Positions 63,083 through 64,000 of a stretch of DNA of 64,000 nt are shown piece by piece. Source of the stretch: Eumeta japonica (Eukaryota > Arthropoda > Insecta > Lepidoptera > Psychidae). The notes under the pieces were generated by a model. It saw only the letters and a list, made by a program, of their open reading frames with translations. It did not search any database and was not told the DNA's origin. The DNA lies in the NCBI GenBank assembly GCA_005406025.1, contig BGZK01000080.1, positions 1-64,000 of the forward strand, written 5' to 3'. Positions within the stretch are counted from its first letter, which is position 1. Each line of letters starts with the position of its first letter. The translations under genes were made by a program, and so were the position numbers.

Positions 63083-63262
63083 TGCACTTTTGGATTTTCC
63101 AATTTTTTTTCAAAATGACGCCACAATGGTAAAACAATTGACAGTTACACGAAATAAACTGTATTCAACAGCCAATATGTTCTATTTTTAAATGTTGTAA
63201 TCACTTTTTAAATATTGTTCTGTATGTGGCCAGTTCCGGATACATAAATAGCAGCCCTCGTA

Positions 63263-63760
63263 GCCTATCAAAATTATAAAACAAAAACCTTAATCTTTAA
63301 ACAACTTGATCCTTTTGATGATTTAGGATTAGGAATATATGTAGTATAGAAAATACGAGAAAAAATCCAGAATCGTAGAGTCATGGAGTCATCAACTTAG
63401 CTGCAGCACGAAACGGCCTTGTTCTACCGGTAAATTATGACAATCCACAGACTTGAAGTAGCAACTGCCCCAGGCCCCTGTTAACTTTCGTCCACTGAGT
63501 GTCAGTTCCGGTGGCCCACTCCCCGTCCACTAGATATTCTATTCCCTCCTAAAGTTCCGGTAACCCACTCGTTCTTCCATTACACATTCTATTCTTTCCT
63601 AAAAGACCGGCAACACACTAGTAAATCCTCGGCGTTCCCGAGTGTTCATGGGCGGAGGTGATTACCCACTGTCTGCAGCTCGCATGCTCGTTTCCCTTTA
63701 AATCTATAAAAAAATATATATCGACAGATACTGTTGAAAAGGATTTAATAATCGATTTAC
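63263..63760. other. Non-coding stretch
   Basis: Contains a loose duplication at 63505-63620: GTTCCGGTAACCCACTCG-like and ACTAGATATTCTATTCCCTC-like segments repeat two to three times with divergence. Nothing coding. Confidence 0.4.
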
Positions 63761-63761
63761 A

Positions 63762-63765
63762 CGTC

Positions 63766-63832
<67 letters not shown>

Positions 63833-63837
63833 ATGAC
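63762..63837. repeat. (TA)n microsatellite enclosed by a 9-bp inverted repeat
   Basis: CGTCATCAC at 63762-63770 and GTGATGACG at 63829-63837 bracket about 28 TA units. Confidence 0.9.
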
Positions 63838-64000
63838 GCGTAACTTCGATCCTTTTATATGTACATATATATATGTATGTACACATAAAAAACAGAAGAA
63901 TAAGAAAACAAGGCTTTATTTCAACAAAACACAGACATGTAACTGTTGACATAGAAATAACAGTTTTATACAGATTGTGTTTTCCTAGACGTGGTTCGTT

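Larger units (their letters stand above)
61331..63260 (-). mobile_element. Mariner-family transposon with terminal inverted repeats
   Basis: The left end (61331-61356) starts TGAGGGCTGCTATTTATGTG and the right end (63235-63260) is its inverted copy, CACA-less but otherwise nearly identical (TCCGGATACATAAATAGC). Both ends are flanked by TA (61329-61330 and 63261-63262), the mariner target duplication. The total is 1930 bp, but 643 bp belong to a nested insertion plus its target duplication. Without it the element is 1287 bp, the standard mariner length. The transposase inside is broken, so it could move only if a transposase were supplied in trans. Confidence 0.92.

Noticed and set aside
1..64000. 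CRISPR arrays, bacterial operons, phage or defence systems
   Set aside because: No spaced direct-repeat arrays, ribosome-binding sites or dense gene packing. Introns and transposons are eukaryotic.

Overview
The window is eukaryotic, almost certainly insect and most likely lepidopteran (moth or butterfly). It is strongly AT-rich, its protein-coding exons are short and separated by introns with GT-AG borders, and most of the recognisable sequence is dispersed repeats of types common in lepidopteran genomes: mariner transposons, non-LTR retrotransposon tails, tRNA-like short repeats and unclassified palindromic elements. The species assignment is inference from repeat style; no database was searched.

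Only one protein-coding gene can be supported. It lies on the minus strand between 17086 and 4756 and encodes part of a PLP-dependent class V aminotransferase / cysteine-desulfurase-like protein. Four exons (17086-16951, 16450-16273, 5881-5495, 4877-4756) join in frame through consistent phases and give a continuous 273-residue fragment. The largest intron (16272-5882, 10.4 kb) is filled with decayed transposons. The PLP-binding lysine and aspartate are kept, but several other signature motifs of the family are replaced, so the protein looks like a divergent paralogue or pseudoenzyme. The first and last exons were not found.

By region: 1-4755 is non-coding with small inverted repeats and a degenerate purine-rich repeat block. 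4756-17086 is the gene. 17087-29900 holds dispersed repeats, a 45-bp hairpin tandem array, a foldback element at 25865-26690 and GC-richer islands. 30000-60000 has no supportable exon. It is AT-rich sequence with scattered GC-rich islands that could be regulatory DNA, plus a second, inverted copy of the foldback element (51531-52127) and several retrotransposon tails. 61331-63260 is a complete but dead mariner with another small transposon inserted in its 5' leader; removing the insertion leaves the standard mariner length of about 1.3 kb. The window ends in a long TA microsatellite.

Three repeat families (near 24/60 kb, 26/52 kb and 32/53 kb) each occur as an inverted pair, one nested inside another. 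No operon-like or defence-system-like gene cluster is present. The most unusual item is the motif-depleted aminotransferase-like gene.
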